A stretch of DNA of 16,574 nucleotides from Sphingomonadales bacterium (lineage in GTDB: Bacteria > Pseudomonadota > Alphaproteobacteria > Sphingomonadales > Sphingomonadaceae). Below, piece after piece: positions 7,613-15,639 of the stretch. How positions within the stretch are numbered: the stretch's first letter is position 1; the number at the start of each line of letters is the position of its first letter. The translations under genes and the position numbers were made by a program. The notes under the pieces were generated by a model, which worked only from the letters and a program-made list of their open reading frames with translations, was not told the DNA's origin and made no database searches. The stretch is taken from assembly GCA_025360285.1 (NCBI GenBank), contig JANYCM010000101.1:1-16574 (forward strand). The letters are read 5' to 3'.

Positions 7613-7631
7613 GCCGGCCGGCGCGCCGCTA

Positions 7632-8054
7632 TCAGTCCTTTATGACAAGCGCCTCGATCAGCAACGCCTGGGCGACCGTGCCGGTGTCGCGCTGCCTGAG
7701 CCGCCCCGGTGTCACGGCAATTTCGGCCATGATATGCCCGGCCAGGCCGATTTCATGATCGGCGAGATCGGCCGTCAATCGGGCGAGGGCGGCGGCCACG
7801 CCGGCGGCATCGCCTTCGATACGGAGATCGAATTCATGCCGTTGCCCGATGAAGGTCGCACTCGCCCATTCGGTGCTGCGCAGCTCTTCGATCACCATCA
7901 TAGGTTTTTCCCTATCAAGTGCGGTGATTCCAGCCACCAAGACGACGGCGCGCAGGATGGTCAGCTGCTGATAGCTGGCGGTGCCGGCACCGCCGGCAGC
8001 AATCACGGCATCGACGCCGCTGCCGCCTGCGTTGTTCCCCCCGACGCGCATCAT
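7632..8054 (-). CDS. Hypothetical protein, coupled to the small HTH gene
   Basis: I do not recognise this family. From the ATG at 8054 the product has 140 residues; that ATG overlaps the TGA of the preceding gene (TCAT at 8051-8054 on the plus strand), the usual sign of translational coupling. A second plausible start is the tandem ATG at 7901/7898, which has a good AGGGA ribosome-binding site (7909-7913) and would give 89 residues beginning MMVIEELRSTEWASATF. The N-terminal extension is glycine-rich with one hydrophobic run (about residues 30-45); third-position GC is similar in both parts, so the long form cannot be excluded. The core has alternating charged strands (FIGQRHEFDLRIEG), an alanine-rich helix (AAGVAAALARLTADLADHE) and a strand (HIMAEIAVTPG), consistent with a small alpha/beta domain. 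No signal peptide or metal motif is seen. A strong hairpin follows the gene. Confidence 0.68.
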   Translation of the reverse strand: MMRVGGNNAGGSGVDAVIAAGGAGTASYQQLTILRAVVLVAGITALDREKPMMVIEELRSTEWASATFIGQRHEFDLRIEGDAAGVAAALARLTADLADHEIGLAGHIMAEIAVTPGRLRQRDTGTVAQALLIEALVIKD

Positions 8055-8248
8055 GCCACCCCGTGCGAATCGGCGTTTTCACAGCCGTTGATGAAGGCAA
8101 TAACCCGCGCAACCGTGGCCGGACGCGGTTCACGCCCGCGACGCAGATCAAAGACAAAGCGCGGATCGCCCGCCGCATCACGGCCGAATCGTGACGGCGT
8201 CACGGCGCTGCGGCGCAAATGATGTTCGACTTTCCTCAGCAAATTCAT
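8051..8248 (-). CDS. Small conserved protein, probable HTH DNA-binding (65 aa)
   Basis: From the ATG at 8248, which has an excellent AAGGGA ribosome-binding site eight bases upstream (8257-8262), the protein has 65 residues: MNLLRKVEHHLRRSAVTPS, then RFGRDAAGDPRFVFDLRRG, REPRPATVARVIAFI. The spacing of hydrophobic residues and the stretch TPSRFGRxAxGDPRFVxxLRxGREPxxxTxxRV resemble a shortened lambda-repressor-like helix-turn-helix, with SRFGRDAAGD as the turn region and DPRFVFDLRRG as recognition helix. I know this style of protein as uncharacterised and common in sphingomonads; function is inferred. It overlaps the next gene by four bases (ATGA) and is divergent from the S24 repressor gene, sharing its control region. 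A role as a small regulator or a co-regulator of that repressor is possible. Confidence 0.8.
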   Translation of the reverse strand: MNLLRKVEHHLRRSAVTPSRFGRDAAGDPRFVFDLRRGREPRPATVARVIAFINGCENADSHGVA

Positions 8249-8328
8249 GTCTTGTCTCCCTTGTGCCACCTTGTGCCGCCACTGGCGCCAGGCGGCTGCA
8301 GAAATGTCCGATTCGGTTCGGTTCCGCC

Positions 8329-8376
8329 GTTATCCGGCGCTAAATCCTACTAGTCTAGGTAAAAAACTATGCTATG
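8329..8376. promoter_or_regulatory. AT-rich divergent promoter/operator region of the S24 repressor and the small HTH gene
   Basis: Bases 8341-8375 form an AT-rich island in otherwise very GC-rich DNA. On the minus strand TAGACT (8357-8352) and GATAAC (8334-8329), 17 bases apart, make a reasonable sigma-70-like promoter for the small HTH gene. On the plus strand TATGCT (8368-8373) could be the -10 for the repressor gene, though no good -35 is seen. CTAG-T-CTAG (8350-8358), a symmetric motif in a tetranucleotide that is rare in many bacteria, overlaps the minus-strand -35 and lies just upstream of the plus-strand -10. It is therefore well placed as an operator controlling both directions. Confidence 0.4.
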
Positions 8377-8415
8377 GTCGCCAGCAAGCGAACCAGGAGA
8401 GGAGGTTCGCGAGTT

Positions 8416-9096
8416 ATGGATAGTATCGCCATCCGGAAGCGGTTGGACGAGCTGATCGCGTCGCACGGCGAGGATTATGCCTCGCTGTCGCGGCGGCTTG
8501 GCCGGAACCCAACCTATATCCAGCAATTCGTCAAGCGCGGGGTGCCCCGCCGCTTGTCGGAAACCGACAGGCGTGTCCTGGCGGCGCATTTCGGCATCGC
8601 CGAACGCCTGCTCGGCGGCCCCGATGAAGGCAACAGCCGCGCCGTCGTTGCCCGCCCCGGCCTTGTCCAGCGCGCCGATGATTATGTGCTGATCCCGCGG
8701 CTGGCGGTCGGCGCCTCGGCCGGCAGCGGCGCCGAAGCCGGTGATGAAAGCGCGCTGGCGGCGCTGGCCTTCCAGGCCAATTGGGTGCGCAGCGTGGCCA
8801 CCGGCCGCCCCGAGGCCCTGTCAGTGATCGGCGTCGAAGGCGATTCGATGTTGCCGACGCTGGCCGATGGCGACCATATCCTGGTCGATACCGATGACCG
8901 CGAACGGCTGCGCGATGGCATTTACGTGCTGCGCACCGATGATGCGCTGCTGGTCAAGCGCCTGTCGGTCAACCCCGCCACCCGCCGCCTCGCCATCCGC
9001 AGCGACAATGATGCCTATCCCAGCTGGGACGATTGCGACCCCGCCGGCGTGGTGGTGATCGGCCGGGTGGTATGGGTGGGACGGCGATTAAATTAG
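8416..9096 (+). CDS. LexA/CI-like transcriptional repressor, HTH plus S24 peptidase domain
   Basis: The 226-residue protein has an N-terminal helix-turn-helix (about 5-65; YASLSRRLGRNPTYIQQFVKRG is the turn/recognition part), a linker, and a C-terminal S24 domain. The S24 core shows VEGDSMLPTL with catalytic Ser144 and DALLVKRL with the general-base Lys181, separated by the usual DGDHILVD and DGIYVL strands. An Ala102-Gly103 pair in GASAGSG sits where LexA/CI proteins are self-cleaved, so autoproteolysis is plausible. By family, it should bind DNA as a dimer and be inactivated by RecA-stimulated cleavage or another signal. The ATG at 8416 is chosen for the AGGAGAGGAGG ribosome-binding site (8395-8405); an in-frame ATG at 8374 lies upstream of that site. 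No phage genes surround it, so it is probably a resident regulator, perhaps of itself and the divergent small HTH gene. Confidence 0.9.
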   Translation: MDSIAIRKRLDELIASHGEDYASLSRRLGRNPTYIQQFVKRGVPRRLSETDRRVLAAHFGIAERLLGGPDEGNSRAVVARPGLVQRADDYVLIPRLAVGASAGSGAEAGDESALAALAFQANWVRSVATGRPEALSVIGVEGDSMLPTLADGDHILVDTDDRERLRDGIYVLRTDDALLVKRLSVNPATRRLAIRSDNDAYPSWDDCDPAGVVVIGRVVWVGRRLN

Positions 9097-9108
9097 GGGA
9101 TGAACGAT

Positions 9109-9131
9109 TCCCTCCCCCTTGCGGGGAGGGA
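9109..9131. terminator. Bidirectional hairpin between convergent genes
   Basis: TCCCTCCCC (9109-9117) and GGGGAGGGA (9123-9131) form a perfect 9-bp stem with the loop CTTGC. It begins 12 bases after the S24 repressor stop and ends 8 bases before the stop codon of the opposing small membrane-protein gene, the ideal place for a shared terminator. Neither side has a long U-tract. CTCCCC-type hairpins of this sort are frequent between alphaproteobacterial genes, so it may also be a dispersed palindromic repeat. Confidence 0.6.
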
Positions 9132-9139
9132 GTTGAGAT

Positions 9140-9343
9140 TCACCCCCGCCGGTCGAACACCGCCCAAAGCACCGCACCCAGCGCCCCGGCACCAAGGCCG
9201 ATGACCAGGCCCAGGGTTGTCTGGCCGAAAAACAGCCCGATCACCGGGCCGATGATGCCGCCCAGCGCGATCAGGCAGCCCCCGGCGCTGGTGGGGGGAC
9301 GGCCCGGGGGCAAGGAAGGGGATGCAGGGTCAGGAAGCGCCAT
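9140..9343 (-). CDS. Small glycine-rich two-helix membrane protein
   Basis: The 67-residue product starts MALPDPASPSLPPGRPPTS (a proline-rich, soluble N-terminus), followed by two hydrophobic, glycine-spaced segments, GGCLIALGGIIGPVIGLFFG (21-40) and LGLVIGLGAGALGAVLWAV (44-62), joined by QTT, and ends DRRG. This is a short helical hairpin with glycine-zipper-like spacing, expected in the inner membrane with the basic DRR end in the cytoplasm. No function is known to me; similar tiny proteins are common in sphingomonad genomes. The ATG at 9343 has AAGG about eight bases upstream; an in-frame start 12 codons earlier would add a cysteine-containing stretch without improving anything. It is divergent from tamA, only about 96 bases away. 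Confidence 0.75.
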   Translation of the reverse strand: MALPDPASPSLPPGRPPTSAGGCLIALGGIIGPVIGLFFGQTTLGLVIGLGAGALGAVLWAVFDRRG

Positions 9344-9369
9344 GCCGATGCCTTGGCACGCCAGGCCGC

Positions 9370-9392
9370 ATGCCGCCAAGCCCTTGCGGCAT
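9370..9392. promoter_or_regulatory. Inverted repeat in the divergent region upstream of tamA
   Basis: ATGCCGC (9370-9376) and GCGGCAT (9386-9392) are exact inverted arms around a 9-base spacer in the 96-bp space between the small membrane-protein gene and tamA. It could be an operator, or form a hairpin in the tamA leader. No confident -35/-10 hexamers could be assigned in this interval. Confidence 0.35.
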
Positions 9393-9439
9393 CAGGACAG
9401 GCTTTGCGGGGCGGCGGCACTGGGCTAACACGAGGTGTG

Positions 9440-11458
9440 GTGCGATCCGGATTGTTCCTGTCGGCGTCCGTGCGCCTGTTGCTTGCCGTATCCGGTCTGG
9501 CGATGCTGTCGGCGCCGGTGTGCGCGCAGGAGGCGCCGGCCAAGGCTGCGGCGGACGCCGCCGCAGCGACACCACCAGCAACGTCCCTGCCGCCGACTCC
9601 GATGACCAGCGGCGATCCCGGCCTTGATGGTTTCGCGCCGCTCGATGGCAAGGTCGATTGGCCGACGGTCGATGCCACCACCGAAGGCGGCGCCGCCGAG
9701 GCGGCCAGCGATGTCCGCTATGGCGTGACCGTCACCGGGCTTGGCCCGCTGGGGCTGGACGATGAATTCCACAGCCTGTCGGCGCTGTGGACCCGCCGCA
9801 ACAGCGTCGCCAATCTGGCGCAGATCAACCGCCGCATCGCCGAAGATCGTGATCTGATCGATCAGTTGCTGCGCTCGGTCGGCCATTATGGCGGCAGTGT
9901 CGCCGTGCTGATCGAAAACCCCGCCAGGGCCGGGGCGCCGATCACCGTCAAATTCACCGTGACGCCGGGGCCTTTGTATCATTTCGAAGCCGTGTCGGTC
10001 GTCGACCCTGCCGATGCCATCGGGCCCAACCCGGCGGCGCTCGTCACCGGGCTGCTGGCGGTCAAGCCCGGCGACCCTGTCGATGCGGCGCGGGTGACGG
10101 CGGCGCAGGACAAATTGCCGGAACGGCTGGCCGATGCCGGTTACCCGTTTCCGGTCATCACCAAGCCCGAGATCAGCATCGACCATGCCACCCGCACCGC
10201 CACCTTGTTGCAGAGCATCGATCTTGGTGCCCGCGCGATCTTTGGCACGGTGCATATCAGCGGGGACCGGCGCGGTTTCAGCGATGCGCATCTGAAGATC
10301 CTGGCGCGGTTCAAGCCTGGCGACCCCTATAATGGTGCCGACCGCGAGGATCTGCGCCGCGCGCTGATCCAGACCGGGCTGTTCGGCGCCGTGGCGATCA
10401 AGCCGGTGGCAAACGGCCCGCGCAATGGCGATGGCACCCAGACGGTTGACCTGATGATCGCAGTCGAGGATGCCCCGCTGCGGACGATTTCGGCGAGCGG
10501 CGGCTATTCGACCGGCCAGGGCATCAGGCTGGAAGGCGGCTGGACCCACCGCAACCTGTTCCCGCCGGAAGGCGCGCTGATCGTCAACGGCGTTGTCGCC
10601 GAACGCGAACAGATCGCCAATGTCGAACTGCGCCGCCATAATTTCCGCCACCGCGACCAGACGCTGACCATCCAGGGCGGGCTGTCGGCGGAAGAACAGA
10701 CAGCCTTCGACGCCCGCACCTTCAGCATGACGGCGGCGATCGCGCGCGAATCGAACATCATCTGGCAAAAGCCCTGGACCTATTCGCTGGGCATTCAGGC
10801 GCTGGTGACCCGGCAGCGCGACCGGTCGGCACCCAATGATCCCAATAATCTCTATTATATCATCGCACTGCCCGGCTCGCTGACCTGGGACAAATCCGAC
10901 AATCTGCTCAATCCAGCCAAGGGTTTTCGGTTGACCGGGCGCGCCTCCCCGGAATTCACCCTGCGCAGCGGCAGCTATTTCAGCTATGTGAAGGCCCAGA
11001 TCGAAGCCACCGCCTATCAATCGATCGGCGATGTCGTGCTCGCCGGGCGGGTGCATCTGGGCTCGATCGTCGGGGCCAGCCGCGGCCGCATCGCGCCGGA
11101 CCGGCGTTTCTATGCCGGCGGCGGCGGATCGGTGCGGGGCTTTGAATATCAGGGCGTCGGCCCCAAGGACGTGGATGGCTCCCCGACCGGCGGCAACAGC
11201 GTCACCGAAGCCAGCCTGGAGGCGCGCTTCCGCTTCACCGCCTTTGGCAATGACCTGGGCCTGGTGCCCTTCGTCGATGTCGGCCAGGTCTATGAATCGA
11301 CGCTGCCGAAGTTCAACAGCCTGCGTGTCGGCGCCGGCATCGGTTTGCGCTATTTCACCAGTTTCGGCCCGGTGCGCATCGATGTGGCGACGCCGGTGAC
11401 CCGCCTGCCCGGGGACCCGGTGGTGGCGTTCTACGTCTCCATCGGCCAGGCCTTTTGA
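9440..11458 (+). CDS. tamA: TamA, outer-membrane Omp85-family assembly protein
   Basis: The protein of about 672 residues begins with a signal peptide (RLLLAVSGLAMLSAPVCA, cleavage probably before QEAP at residue 30), then an unusual Ala/Pro/Thr-rich linker to about residue 90. POTRA-like domains follow at roughly 92-175, 178-262 and 265-345 (VTGLGPLGLDDEFHSLS; FEAVSVVDPADAIG; IFGTVHISGDRRGFSD), then a 16-strand-type barrel ending in phenylalanine. GGGGSVRGFEYQG (VRGF at 565-568) is the lid-lock motif of Omp85 barrels. With TamB it forms the translocation and assembly module that helps insert some outer-membrane proteins and move phospholipids. The start is a GTG: 9440 and 9437 are both possible, behind GAGG at 9432-9435; no ATG fits. 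Its TGA overlaps the tamB ATG by one base (TGATG), so the two are co-translated. Confidence 0.92.
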   Translation: MRSGLFLSASVRLLLAVSGLAMLSAPVCAQEAPAKAAADAAAATPPATSLPPTPMTSGDPGLDGFAPLDGKVDWPTVDATTEGGAAEAASDVRYGVTVTGLGPLGLDDEFHSLSALWTRRNSVANLAQINRRIAEDRDLIDQLLRSVGHYGGSVAVLIENPARAGAPITVKFTVTPGPLYHFEAVSVVDPADAIGPNPAALVTGLLAVKPGDPVDAARVTAAQDKLPERLADAGYPFPVITKPEISIDHATRTATLLQSIDLGARAIFGTVHISGDRRGFSDAHLKILARFKPGDPYNGADREDLRRALIQTGLFGAVAIKPVANGPRNGDGTQTVDLMIAVEDAPLRTISASGGYSTGQGIRLEGGWTHRNLFPPEGALIVNGVVAEREQIANVELRRHNFRHRDQTLTIQGGLSAEEQTAFDARTFSMTAAIARESNIIWQKPWTYSLGIQALVTRQRDRSAPNDPNNLYYIIALPGSLTWDKSDNLLNPAKGFRLTGRASPEFTLRSGSYFSYVKAQIEATAYQSIGDVVLAGRVHLGSIVGASRGRIAPDRRFYAGGGGSVRGFEYQGVGPKDVDGSPTGGNSVTEASLEARFRFTAFGNDLGLVPFVDVGQVYESTLPKFNSLRVGAGIGLRYFTSFGPVRIDVATPVTRLPGDPVVAFYVSIGQAF

Positions 11459-14400
11459 TGGCGGGGGCGCCACTTCCGGGGCGGCGCGGCGCGGGTGTGG
11501 CGCGGATATTGTCGCTGGTGGTGCTGGCCGTACTGGCGCTGGCGGTGCTGGTCTATGGCGCGGTGCGCTGGCTGGATACCGACAGCGGCCGCGCCTTCAT
11601 CATCCGGCAATTGCCGCTGTATGCGCCCAAATCCGGTCTGTCCGTGCGTGCCGGGCGCATCGATGGGTCGATCTTCGGCACGGCGATCATCCATGACCTG
11701 AAAATCAGCGACCCGCAGGGCGTCTTTGCCGAGGTGCCGGTGCTGACCTTCGACTGGCGGCCGATCGACCTGATCGAAAACCGCCTGACGGCGCGGCACA
11801 TCATCGCCCCCGATGTCAGCGTGTTGCGCCGCCCGGCGCTGCGGCCGAGCGGTGATGACCGCATATTGCCCGATATCGACATCGATATCGCCGAAATGCG
11901 CATCGACCGGCTGGTGCTGGCCGCCCCGGTGGCGGGGCAGCGCCAGGTATTGGGGGTGAAAGGCAAGGCCGATATCCGCGCCGGACGGGCGAAAATCGAT
12001 CTCGCCGTGCTGGGGCTGGCGGACGGTGACAAGGCGCGCAGCGGCGACGCCATGACGGTCAAACTCGATACCGAACCCGACCGCGATCGCTTCGATATTG
12101 CCGCCAGCATCAACGCGCCCATGGGCGGGGCGATTGCCGGGATATTGGCGTTGCCGGCGCCGTTGACCGCGACGCTCGCCGGCGAAGGTCGCTGGACGGT
12201 GTGGCAGGGCCAGCTCGATGCCCGGCTGGGCAGCGCCGTGCTGGCGGACCTGGCGGTGTCGGCACGGTCAGGGCTGTTCGCGGTAAAGGGCAATCTGGTG
12301 CCGGCGCCATTGCTGCACGGCGCGGCGGCGCGGCTGACGGCGGGCGGGGTGGCCATCGCCGCCGACGCGCGCATCGCCGGGCGCACCGCCGCGATCAATG
12401 CCAGCCTGGCCAGCCCGGCGCTGGCGCTGGAGGCGCGCGGCGGCCTGGATTTCGGCGATGAAAGCATCAACGCTGTCGCCGTCAACGCTCGGCTGCTGCA
12501 ACCACCGGCGCTGCAACACCGGGTCAGCGGGCAGAATATCGCGCTGACGGCGCGGGTGGCGGGGCATTTCGCCGATCCGCTGGTCGATTACCGGCTGACG
12601 GCGGCGCGCCTCGCCTGGGGGCGGACCGAGGCGCAGGAGGTGCGCGCCACCGGCATCGCCCATGCCGGCAGCCGGCCGCTGCTGGTGCCGATCAGCGTCA
12701 CCGCCGCACGGCTGACCGGGCTGGGCGAAACCGCGGCACCGTTGCTGACCGGCGTGCATGTCGATGGCCCGCTGATTTTCGGCGGCGGCCGGATGACCTC
12801 GCCGCAGTTGAAAGTCCGCACCGACCGGTTGAACGGCAGCGTCGCGGTATCGGCGGTGCTGGGCAGCGACGAATTCCTGGTCACAGGCAAGGCGGGTCTG
12901 CCGCGCTACCTGATCAATGGCATCGGGCTGGCCGATATCCTCGCCGATTTCCGCGTGTTGCCGGCGGCCGGCGGGGCGCGGGTGACTGGCCAGGCGCGGG
13001 TGCAGGTGACGCGGCTCGACAATGGTTTCTTCCGCCGGTTGACCGAGGGCCTGCCGGCGATCACCGCCGATGTCGATGTTGCCGATGACCTGGCGATGCA
13101 GTTCCGCAACGCCAAACTGACCGCGCCGGGCCTGACCCTGGCGGCGAGCGGCAGCCGCAGCCCCGATGGCGTCGTCAAGCTGACCGGCAAAGGCGTATCG
13201 CGCGCCTATGGCCCGGTCGAATTGGCGCTGGCCGGCCAGATCGAGGCGCCCACCGTTGATGTCACGCTGGCGCGGCCGGGGTTGGGCATCGGGCTGGCGG
13301 CGCTCGGCAGCCGGGTGGCGCCGACGCCGGGCGGCTGGCAATTCACCGCCCAGGGCCAGACGCGCTTTGGCCCGATCGATGGCCAGGGCCTGATTCGCAC
13401 GACTGCCGAACCCCTGGGCATCGATGTCAGCAAGCTGACGCTCGCCGGGCTGACGGCGCATGGCACGCTGGTGCAGACGGCGGCCGGACCGTTCAGTGGC
13501 ACCCTGGCCTTTACCGGGCGCGGCCTTGCCGGATCGGCGGTGCTGGCCGCCGCCGGCGCCGTGCAGCGCGCCGATATCGCCGCCACCGCCAAGGATGCCG
13601 TGCTGTTGCTGACCGTGCCGGTGACGATCGACAGCGGCAGTTTCAAGCTGGCGGTGCTGTTGCCCGACGCCGGCCCCAGCGCCACCGGCCGCTTCGATTT
13701 CACCGGCATCGAGCGTGATGGCCTGCGCCTTGATGCCGCCAGGGGCAATATCAATTATGCCGATGGCCGCGGCAGCGCCGCCGCCAACGTCAGCGGCAGC
13801 AGCAATTTGCCCTTTGTCATGGCCGCCGGCGCGACCTTTGCCCCGGACCGGATCAGCATCACCGCCGGCGGGACCGTCGGCGACAAGCCGGTGCGGCTCA
13901 GCGCGCCTGCCATCCTCACCCGCAGCCCCGGCGGCTGGGACCTGGCCTCGGTCGGCATTATCACCCCCGATGGCACTGCGGAAGTGTCAGGGCTGTTTGG
14001 CACGCACAAGGCGCTGAAGGCCAGACTGAACAGCCTGTCGCTGTCCTTGCTGTCGGTGATCTGGCCGACGCTGGATTTCAGCGGGCGGGTGTCGGGGCTG
14101 GTCGATATCGCCATGGGCAATGATGGCCTGCCCACCGGCACCGCCAGCCTGCGCCTCGCCGGCCTGTCGCGCGCCGGGCTGGCCAGTGCCTCCACCCCCA
14201 TCGATGTCGGCCTCAACGCCGAATTGAAGGCGACCGGTGCCGAGGCGCGCGCTGTCATCGGCCGCGGCGGCACCGTCGATGGCCGGGCGCAGGCGCGGCT
14301 GGGGCCGATTCCGGGCGGCGATGGCACCATCGCCGAACGCCTGTTCGCCAGCCCGGTGTTCGCGCAAATCCGCTATAATGGGCCATCGCAGGCAATCTGG

Positions 14401-15639
14401 GGGCTGGCCGGTATCGAGGCGCTGGACGTGCGCGGGCCGATTGCCATTGCCGCCGATATTTCGGGGCCATTGGGGGACCCGCGCATCACCGGCACGATGC
14501 GCAGCGAGGGCGCGCGGGTGGAAAACACCACTTTGGGCGCGGTGATCGATCAGGTGTCGCTCGACAGCCGCTTTACCGCCTCAAAGCTGGAACTGACGCG
14601 TTTTTCCGGCCGGGTCGGCAAGGATGGCAGCATCAGCGGCACCGGCGGTATCGATCTGTCGGCCGAACGCGCCTTTCCGATGGATTTGCGGCTGAAACTG
14701 ACCAATGCCCAGTTGATCAACCGTGATGACCTGACCGGCAGCGCCACCGGCACTGTGCGGGTGGCGACCGATGCCTATGGCGGCGTCGTGTCGGGCAAGC
14801 TGGCCATCGACAAGGCGATTTTCCACATCGGCCGCGGCGGCGCCGCCGATGTGCCGGTGCTGGCGGTCAATGAGAAAAATGCCCGGCTGCTCGGCCGCCG
14901 CATCATCGTCTATGCGCCGCCGACCCGCTGGCTGCTCAACCTGGAAGCCGATGCCGACCGCCGGCTGTTCGTCTCCGGCCTGGGGCTGGAGGCCGAATGG
15001 CGCGGCAATCTGAAGATCAAGGGCGGTGCCACCACGCCGGAACTTTCCGGCCGGGTGCAACTGGTGCGCGGCGATTATGATTTCGCCGGCAAAAGGTTTT
15101 CACTGACCAAGGGCGATATCCGCTTCCAGGGCGTTTACCCGCCCGACCCGGTGATCGACATCACCGCCGAAAGCAGCGCGTCGGGCTTCACGGCGCAATT
15201 GTCGCTGACCGGCACCGGCCTGCGCCCCGATATCAAGTTCAGCTCGACGCCATCGCTGCCCGAAGACGAAGTGCTCAGCCGGATATTGTTCGGCAGTTCG
15301 GTGACCAGCCTGTCGGCCCCGGAAGCCGTGCAATTGGCCGGCGCGCTCGCCTCCTTGCGCGGCAAGGGCGGCGGCTTCAACCCGATCAACATGGTGCGCA
15401 AGGGCCTGGGCATCGACCGGCTGCGCATCCTGCCCGCCGACACGGTGACCGGCCGCAAGACGGCGGTGGCCGCCGGGCAGTATATCGGCCGCAACGTCTA
15501 TGTGGAGCTGGCGACCGATGCCCAGGGCTATACGGCGACGAACATCGAAGTGTCGCTGACGCGGTCACTGTCGATCCTGTCGCAGGTGGCGACGCTTGGG
15601 GGCACTAGTGCGAATTTGAGGTGGAAACGGGATTATTAG
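11458..15639 (+). CDS. tamB: TamB, translocation and assembly module inner-membrane AsmA-like protein
   Basis: The 1393-residue product has one N-terminal membrane anchor (about 16-36, RILSLVVLAVLALAVLVYGAV), then a very long periplasmic region of repeating beta-strands (the hydrophobic-groove beta-taco of AsmA-like proteins) and a C-terminal TamB/DUF490 domain (about 1040-1393). The latter includes RVQLVRGDYDFAGKRFSL, GDIRFQGVYPPDPVIDITA, DEVLSRILFG and a terminal LRWKRDY. The first periplasmic segment (GRAFIIRQLP, VRAGRIDGSIFG, ISDPQGVFAEV) is typical of TamB N-termini. By family it bridges the periplasm to TamA and is implicated in protein insertion and phospholipid transport to the outer membrane. 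It starts inside the tamA stop codon (TGATG). The next base after its TAG is the first base of a structured repeat, which may be the operon's 3' end. Confidence 0.94.
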   Translation: MAGAPLPGRRGAGVARILSLVVLAVLALAVLVYGAVRWLDTDSGRAFIIRQLPLYAPKSGLSVRAGRIDGSIFGTAIIHDLKISDPQGVFAEVPVLTFDWRPIDLIENRLTARHIIAPDVSVLRRPALRPSGDDRILPDIDIDIAEMRIDRLVLAAPVAGQRQVLGVKGKADIRAGRAKIDLAVLGLADGDKARSGDAMTVKLDTEPDRDRFDIAASINAPMGGAIAGILALPAPLTATLAGEGRWTVWQGQLDARLGSAVLADLAVSARSGLFAVKGNLVPAPLLHGAAARLTAGGVAIAADARIAGRTAAINASLASPALALEARGGLDFGDESINAVAVNARLLQPPALQHRVSGQNIALTARVAGHFADPLVDYRLTAARLAWGRTEAQEVRATGIAHAGSRPLLVPISVTAARLTGLGETAAPLLTGVHVDGPLIFGGGRMTSPQLKVRTDRLNGSVAVSAVLGSDEFLVTGKAGLPRYLINGIGLADILADFRVLPAAGGARVTGQARVQVTRLDNGFFRRLTEGLPAITADVDVADDLAMQFRNAKLTAPGLTLAASGSRSPDGVVKLTGKGVSRAYGPVELALAGQIEAPTVDVTLARPGLGIGLAALGSRVAPTPGGWQFTAQGQTRFGPIDGQGLIRTTAEPLGIDVSKLTLAGLTAHGTLVQTAAGPFSGTLAFTGRGLAGSAVLAAAGAVQRADIAATAKDAVLLLTVPVTIDSGSFKLAVLLPDAGPSATGRFDFTGIERDGLRLDAARGNINYADGRGSAAANVSGSSNLPFVMAAGATFAPDRISITAGGTVGDKPVRLSAPAILTRSPGGWDLASVGIITPDGTAEVSGLFGTHKALKARLNSLSLSLLSVIWPTLDFSGRVSGLVDIAMGNDGLPTGTASLRLAGLSRAGLASASTPIDVGLNAELKATGAEARAVIGRGGTVDGRAQARLGPIPGGDGTIAERLFASPVFAQIRYNGPSQAIWGLAGIEALDVRGPIAIAADISGPLGDPRITGTMRSEGARVENTTLGAVIDQVSLDSRFTASKLELTRFSGRVGKDGSISGTGGIDLSAERAFPMDLRLKLTNAQLINRDDLTGSATGTVRVATDAYGGVVSGKLAIDKAIFHIGRGGAADVPVLAVNEKNARLLGRRIIVYAPPTRWLLNLEADADRRLFVSGLGLEAEWRGNLKIKGGATTPELSGRVQLVRGDYDFAGKRFSLTKGDIRFQGVYPPDPVIDITAESSASGFTAQLSLTGTGLRPDIKFSSTPSLPEDEVLSRILFGSSVTSLSAPEAVQLAGALASLRGKGGGFNPINMVRKGLGIDRLRILPADTVTGRKTAVAAGQYIGRNVYVELATDAQGYTATNIEVSLTRSLSILSQVATLGGTSANLRWKRDY

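Noticed and set aside
8374..8415. Upstream in-frame ATG of the S24 repressor gene
   Set aside because: It precedes the strong AGGAGAGGAGG site, overlaps the likely -10 element, and adds a basic tail not needed by the domain.
9425..11473. Long minus-strand open frame of about 680 codons opposite tamA
   Set aside because: It is a mirror of the GC-biased third positions of tamA. The translation has no recognisable domain and is rich in His, Arg, Gln and Asp, as antisense frames in such genomes are.
12268..13461. Minus-strand open frame of about 397 codons opposite tamB
   Set aside because: Antisense shadow; composition is Arg/Gln/Gly-rich and no family is recognisable.
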